Shown: in pieces, positions 5,420-6,782 of the stretch
Layout: every line of letters starts with the position of its first letter
Position numbering within the stretch: the first letter of the stretch is position 1
Source: Actinomycetota bacterium
Lineage (GTDB): Bacteria; Actinomycetota; Actinomycetes; Nanopelagicales; Nanopelagicaceae
DNA length: 6,782 nucleotides
Assembly: GCA_947457445.1 (NCBI GenBank)
Contig: CANGVO010000053.1
Coordinates: forward strand, 1-6,782
Direction of reading: 5' to 3'
The notes under the pieces: model-generated
What the model saw: the letters and a program-made list of their open reading frames with translations, nothing else
Database searches by the model: none
What the model was told of the DNA's origin: nothing
Position numbers and translations under genes: made by a program

Positions 5420-6782
5420 TAGAGCGGAATGTTTCCGTGCTTGCGAGCCGGCAAAGTATCGCGTTTGGTTTTAAGCGTACGGAACGCCTTTGTGATGTAA
5501 GCGCGGGATTGATGCGGTTCTATAACGCTATCGATAGTTCCGCGTTCTGCAGCAGCATATGGATTAGAGAGCGTTTCGGTGTAATCAGAGACCAATTCTG
5601 CGCGAACCTTATCTGGATCTTTAGCATCTGCAATCTCTTTACGATACAAAATGTTTACTGCACCCTGTGCACCCATTACTGCGATTTCCGCACTTGGCCA
5701 CGCGAAGTTGATATCACTGCCAAGATATTTTGATCCCATAACGATAAATGCTCCACCATACGCTTTACGAGTAATCAGTGTTACGAGAGGAACAGATGCT
5801 TCGGCATATGCATAGAGCAATTTGGCTCCGCGGCGAATAATTCCGTTCCATTCTTGTTCGGTACCAGGCAAGAAACCTGGGACATCTACCAAGGTAAGGA
5901 TTGGGATGTTGAAGGCATCGCAGAAACGAAGAAAACGTGCAGCTTTTTCACTGGAGTTAATATCTAATGTGCCCGCTAACTGTGAAGGTTGGTTGGCAAT
6001 AATGCCGACAGATTCACCTTCGATGCGCGCAAACCCAACAACAATGTTTGGAGCGTAAAGAGCGTGGACTTCTAAGAATTCGCCCTCATCAACCAGCGTT
6101 GTAATCAATGTCTTCATGTCATATGGCTGGTTAGGACTATCCGGAATTAAATGATTTAACGCAGCATCTGCCGCGCTTTCTTCCAAGGTTTGAGTTGGAG
6201 GAAGATGTGGCGCTCCATCCATATTATTTGATGGAAGGTAGGAGAGCAGAGCTTTTACATAGTCAATCGCATCTGCTTCGCTGTCCGCTAAATAATGTGC
6301 ATTTCCTGAGCGAGTGTTATGTGTAAACGCACCACCAAGCTCTTCCATTCCAACATCTTCACCGGTTACGGTCTTAATCACATCGGGACCGGTGATAAAC
6401 ATATGTGAAGTTTCATTAACCATCACCGTAAAGTCTGTTAGCGCTGGTGAATAAGCAGAACCACCAGCACATGGACCAAGAATCAACGAGATCTGTGGGA
6501 TTACGCCAGAAGAACGAGTGTTAAGTCTAAAAATTTTGCCGTAACCATTTAAGGAAGCCACACCTTCTTGAATGCGTGCGCCGCCAGAATCGTTAATACC
6601 AATTAAAGGAATGCCACTCTTGAGTGCAAATTCGGCGATCTTTACGATCTTTTCTGCATGGACTTCACCAAGACTTCCGCCCATCACGGTGAAATCTTGT
6701 GAGTACAAGGCAATTGGACGACCATCGACTGTCGCGGTCCCGATTACAACGCCATCGCCATATGGGCGATTTTTCTCCATAC
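5419..6782 (-). CDS. pccB: Acyl-CoA carboxylase beta (carboxyltransferase) subunit, partial at 5' end
   Basis: This is the carboxyltransferase subunit of a biotin-dependent acyl-CoA carboxylase. It moves the carboxyl group from carboxybiotin to propionyl-CoA or acetyl-CoA in the cytoplasm. The visible 453 residues, counted from an internal Met at 6780, contain both halves of the crotonase-like fold. The first oxyanion-hole region is GGAR (66-69) followed by GPCAGG (102-107). The second half has [10 protein letters not shown] (301-310), AYGGAF (340-345) and [12 protein letters not shown] (369-380). The C-terminus KHGNIPL is typical of actinobacterial PccB/AccD5-type proteins. The family is about 520-540 residues long and normally has some 75 residues before [10 protein letters not shown], so the true start lies beyond the window; the two extra bases at the edge fit a Gly codon before that Met. 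The stop overlaps the epsilon gene start as TAATG. Whether the substrate is propionyl-CoA or acetyl-CoA cannot be decided by eye, so the symbol is provisional. Confidence 0.93.
   Translation of the reverse strand, partial: MEKNRPYGDGVVIGTATVDGRPIALYSQDFTVMGGSLGEVHAEKIVKIAEFALKSGIPLIGINDSGGARIQEGVASLNGYGKIFRLNTRSSGVIPQISLILGPCAGGSAYSPALTDFTVMVNETSHMFITGPDVIKTVTGEDVGMEELGGAFTHNTRSGNAHYLADSEADAIDYVKALLSYLPSNNMDGAPHLPPTQTLEESAADAALNHLIPDSPNQPYDMKTLITTLVDEGEFLEVHALYAPNIVVGFARIEGESVGIIANQPSQLAGTLDINSSEKAARFLRFCDAFNIPILTLVDVPGFLPGTEQEWNGIIRRGAKLLYAYAEASVPLVTLITRKAYGGAFIVMGSKYLGSDINFAWPSAEIAVMGAQGAVNILYRKEIADAKDPDKVRAELVSDYTETLSNPYAAAERGTIDSVIEPHQSRAYITKAFRTLKTKRDTLPARKHGNIPL

Noticed and set aside
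5437..5733. Plus-strand 98-codon Cys/Phe-rich frame opposite the beta subunit
   Set aside because: It is antisense to the strongly conserved C-terminal carboxyltransferase region and its composition is that expected of an antisense shadow.
6778..6780. Met at 6780 as the true start of the beta subunit
   Set aside because: The family has about 75 conserved residues before [10 protein letters not shown], and the frame is open to the window edge, so this is an internal Met.
1..6782. Mobile element, CRISPR, toxin-antitoxin or defence system
   Set aside because: Every gene is a recognisable metabolic or housekeeping family, and there are no spaced repeats, integrase/transposase motifs or unexplained gene-size gaps.

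Overview
This window holds seven protein genes, all on the minus strand, packed almost end to end. Read in the direction of transcription (from high to low coordinates), they are: the beta carboxyltransferase subunit of an acyl-CoA carboxylase (5' end cut off by the window), a tiny epsilon subunit of the same complex, a Maf nucleotide pyrophosphatase, the biotin carboxylase/biotin carrier alpha subunit, a PGM2-like phosphosugar mutase, a long-form deoxyribose-phosphate aldolase (deoC), and the first 94 residues of an aldehyde dehydrogenase (3' end cut off). I see no RNA genes, mobile elements, CRISPR arrays or long repeats. The only gaps between genes are 47 bases (2870-2916) and 25 bases (284-308).

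The organism is most likely an actinobacterium. An alpha subunit that fuses biotin carboxylase and BCCP, a separate epsilon subunit, and Maf sitting between epsilon and alpha are typical of that phylum. The actinobacterial neighbourhood containing pmmB and deoC, as I remember it from Streptomyces, is also similar. Base composition looks like about 45-50% GC by eye, far below Streptomyces or Mycobacterium. Together with overlapping start and stop codons, this suggests a streamlined low-GC lineage such as the freshwater acI group (Nanopelagicales). That placement is inference, not proof.

Region 1 (2917-6782) is an acyl-CoA carboxylase operon. Beta, epsilon, maf and alpha are joined by a TAATG, a second TAATG and an ATGA overlap, so translation is probably coupled. 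Alpha charges its own biotin carrier domain with CO2 from bicarbonate using ATP. Beta moves the carboxyl group to acetyl-CoA or propionyl-CoA, giving malonyl-CoA or methylmalonyl-CoA. Epsilon probably stabilises the alpha-beta complex. Maf is a nucleotide pyrophosphatase with no direct chemical link to carboxylation.

Region 2 (1-2869) looks like a deoxyribose salvage module. The mutase can convert (deoxy)ribose-1-phosphate to the 5-phosphate, DeoC splits deoxyribose-5-phosphate into glyceraldehyde-3-phosphate and acetaldehyde, and the aldehyde dehydrogenase can oxidise the acetaldehyde. A possible sigma70-type promoter lies in the 47-base gap in front of this module. The window is mostly ordinary core metabolism. 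The points most worth a second look are the likely phosphopentomutase role of the mutase, the diverged tryptophan-free epsilon subunit, the unusual active-site residue of Maf, and whether the two modules share one transcript. I found no evidence of an undescribed system.
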